6,987 bases of DNA from an uncultured Lachnospiraceae bacterium (GTDB taxonomy: Bacteria > Bacillota > Clostridia > Lachnospirales > Lachnospiraceae): assembly GCA_934402515.1 (NCBI GenBank), contig CAKRTZ010000078.1, forward strand, positions 1-6,987. The letters run 5' to 3'. The notes beneath the pieces are model-generated. The model saw nothing but the letters and a program-made list of their open reading frames with translations. It was not told where the DNA came from and ran no database searches. A program made the translations under genes and the position numbers. Numbering within the stretch: position 1 is the stretch's first letter; each line of letters opens with the position of its first letter. This document shows positions 6,045 to 6,987 of this stretch, one piece after another.

Positions 6045-6073
6045 TTGACTCTCCCACATTTCTATGATAGAAT
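6045..6073 (+). promoter_or_regulatory. Sigma-A promoter of the DUF2798 gene
   Basis: TTGACT (6045-6050) and TAGAAT (6068-6073) are separated by exactly 17 nt, matching consensus at five of six positions each. It begins 12 nt after the small-protein stop. Transcription would start near 6080, leaving a leader of about 130 nt before the DUF2798 start. Confidence 0.75.
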
Positions 6074-6106
6074 CACATCTGTTCAAATTGCATAAAGAAC
6101 GTTGGT

Positions 6107-6193
6107 ATGAATTGGAAACGACACATGTGTGCCCTGCTCACTGATAACGAACAACACGCATGTGTCTTTTTGCGCCCATTTTTAGAATTTTAG
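6107..6193 (+). CDS. Possible 28-codon leader peptide ORF
   Basis: An ATG at 6107 opens a 28-codon frame (MNWKRHMCALLTDNEQHACV...) that ends with TAG at 6191-6193, directly before the AGGAGGG of the DUF2798 gene. It covers the whole hairpin at 6120-6166, so a translating ribosome would disrupt it. The upstream sequence has no convincing Shine-Dalgarno, and there is no run of one amino acid as in classical attenuators. This is a candidate only. Confidence 0.2.
   Translation: MNWKRHMCALLTDNEQHACVFLRPFLEF
6120..6171 (+). terminator. Terminator-like hairpin in the DUF2798 leader (possible attenuator)
   Basis: GACACATGTGTG (6120-6131) pairs with CACGCATGTGTC (6155-6166) over 12 bp with a single T-G wobble. 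The loop has 23 nt, and five T residues (6167-6171) follow at once. It lies downstream of the promoter at 6045-6073 and upstream of the gene, so it sits in the leader transcript. The loop side contains TGCCCT (6130-6135), complementary to AGGGCA (6200-6205) that overlaps the ribosome binding site. It may end transcripts early, act as an attenuator, or simply terminate read-through from the small-protein gene. Confidence 0.65.
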
Positions 6194-6196
6194 AAA

Positions 6197-6202
6197 AGGA
6201 GG
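6197..6202 (+). promoter_or_regulatory. Ribosome binding site of the DUF2798 gene
   Basis: A perfect AGGAGG stands 8 nt before the ATG at 6211. It decides the start over the in-frame ATG at 6160, which lies inside the leader hairpin. Confidence 0.9.
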
Positions 6203-6210
6203 GCATTATT

Positions 6211-6675
6211 ATGCCAAAGACAAAATTACAAAACATTATTTTCACATTGATTATGGCATTCGTCATGGTCTACGCCATGGTCTGCTACAACATTGCACTG
6301 GACAAAGGCGGAATGAGCAATGAGATTTTTCTCCTGGCTTTCCATGAGATTCCTATTATGTGGCCCATTGCCTGCATCCTGGAATATTTCGTTGTGGAAA
6401 AACTATCCCAGAAACTTGCATTCCGCATGGTTTCCCCGGAGGATAAGCCTATTTTTATCACCCTTGCCATTTCATCCATGATTGTCTGTCTGATGTGTCC
6501 GGTGATGAGTTTTATCGCCACTTGTCTTTTTATGAATCCTGGAAATCAGGTGATTGCGCTGTGGCTGCAAAAGACCGTGCAGAATTTCCCCATGGCATTG
6601 TGCTGGCAGATTTTCTTTGCTGGTCCCGCTGTCAGAAACGGTTTTGGCTTTGTAGTGAAGAAATTGCACCATTAA
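6211..6675 (+). CDS. DUF2798-type small membrane protein, two repeats
   Basis: The 154-residue product is an integral membrane protein with about four hydrophobic segments (near residues 8-26, 42-62, 82-106 and 122-140). The two halves look like repeats of one unit of about 75 residues. Each has a helix rich in F, L, I and M (IIFTLIMAFVMVYAM; IFITLAISSMIVCLM), and a second helix opened by a related motif (HEIPIMWPIACILEYFVVEK; QNFPMALCWQIFFAGPAVRN). This fits the DUF2798 family, whose unit is about 60 residues and is often doubled. No function is established and no transport or catalytic motif is visible. The in-frame start at 6160 would add MCLFAPIFRILEKEGII, encoded by the leader hairpin and ribosome binding site, and is rejected. 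The gene has its own promoter and a structured leader, so its expression is probably controlled at that point. Confidence 0.82.
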   Translation: MPKTKLQNIIFTLIMAFVMVYAMVCYNIALDKGGMSNEIFLLAFHEIPIMWPIACILEYFVVEKLSQKLAFRMVSPEDKPIFITLAISSMIVCLMCPVMSFIATCLFMNPGNQVIALWLQKTVQNFPMALCWQIFFAGPAVRNGFGFVVKKLHH

Positions 6676-6686
6676 GATACCGTTTG

Positions 6687-6695
6687 TGCTATAAT
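6687..6695 (+). promoter_or_regulatory. Extended -10 promoter of the phosphatase gene
   Basis: TGCTATAAT is a perfect extended -10 element (TATAAT at 6690-6695). No good -35 lies at 16-18 nt; TTGCAC (6664-6669) is 20 nt away and inside the end of the DUF2798 gene. An extended -10 can work without a -35. Confidence 0.6.
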
Positions 6696-6739
6696 CGTCT
6701 TGCTGATATGTGACAACAAAGGAAAACGAGGACAGAACA

Positions 6740-6987
6740 ATGAAGATTTACCTGGTAAGACATGGAGAGACAGACTGGAACCGGGCGACAAAACTCCAGG
6801 GACAGGTTGACATTGACATTAATGAGAATGGAATAGCGCAGGCTCAAAAGGCAGCAAAACGATTGGAACAGATCCCCTTTGAACGGGCATTCTGCTCCCC
6901 TTTGCTTCGCGCCAGACATACCGCCGAAATTTTGATCGGAAAGAGGGACATTCAACTGTCTGTTGACGAGCATCTGAAAGAGATTAA
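6740..6987 (+). CDS. Histidine phosphatase family protein (phosphoglycerate mutase-like), 5' part
   Basis: The first 82 codons are present and the gene runs off the window. The product begins MKIYLVRHGETDWN, holding the RHG signature: His8 is the residue phosphorylated in catalysis, with Arg7 and Glu10-Thr11 beside it. LQGQVDIDINENGIAQA (19-35) and CSPLLRARHTAEIL (52-65) are the next conserved blocks, Arg57 being the likely phosphate-binding arginine. The second catalytic histidine lies beyond the window end. The family includes cofactor-dependent phosphoglycerate mutases, alpha-ribazole phosphatase (CobC) and broad sugar-phosphate phosphatases; the N-terminus alone does not separate them, and the Clostridial versions are mostly non-specific phosphatases. 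GAGG (6728-6731) lies 8 nt before the ATG. The gene has its own -10 element, so it need not be co-regulated with the DUF2798 gene. Confidence 0.9.
   Translation, partial: MKIYLVRHGETDWNRATKLQGQVDIDINENGIAQAQKAAKRLEQIPFERAFCSPLLRARHTAEILIGKRDIQLSVDEHLKEI

Noticed and set aside
6160..6210. Longer DUF2798 protein starting at 6160
   Set aside because: This start lies within the right arm of the leader hairpin and has no ribosome binding site, whereas the ATG at 6211 has a perfect AGGAGG at 8 nt.

Overview
The window looks like chromosomal DNA from a low-to-moderate GC Gram-positive anaerobe of the Clostridia, most likely Lachnospiraceae. This is inferred from strong AGGAGG-type ribosome binding sites, sigma-A-like promoters, the Gram-positive type of class II aldolase, and the HTH/AAA-ATPase_like/PD-(D/E)XK protein, a family common in gut Clostridia. 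No species can be named from the sequence. All genes that could be supported lie on the + strand; the minus-strand reading frames are shadows.

Layout. (1) Positions 2-2676 are the distal end of an operon: the last codons of a probable ABC-transporter ATPase, a 551-residue double-domain permease of the FbpB/AfuB type, and a class II fructose-bisphosphate aldolase, closed by a strong intrinsic terminator. Gaps of 15-16 nt and good ribosome binding sites point to one transcript. AfuABC-type importers are known to carry hexose phosphates, so an importer joined to an aldolase suggests uptake and breakdown of a phosphorylated sugar. The substrate-binding protein is not in the window. (2) Positions 2679-3538 are a monocistronic YdcF-family gene with its own extended -10 promoter. 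(3) Positions 3543-5502 hold a large gene for an HTH + AAA-ATPase_like + PD-(D/E)XK protein with its own promoter. (4) Positions 5503-5813 are intergenic and unusual. They contain a second, diverged copy of the last 42 bp of the ydcF-like gene in the same frame, two hairpins, and four imperfect AT-rich repeats about 33 bp apart. (5) Positions 5814-6675 hold a 72-residue four-cysteine protein and a DUF2798-type membrane protein. The latter has a long leader with a promoter, a terminator-like hairpin and a small overlapping ORF. (6) From 6740 to the window end is the start of a histidine-phosphatase (phosphoglycerate mutase-like) gene.

The most notable observation is that the AAA/nuclease gene is bracketed by direct copies of the 3' end of its unrelated upstream neighbour. 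This suggests that it arrived as a discrete insertion that carried or duplicated the gene end, or that a second ydcF copy was almost wholly deleted. Next in interest are the repeat array to its right, which may be a leftover transposon end, and the attenuator-like leader of the DUF2798 gene.
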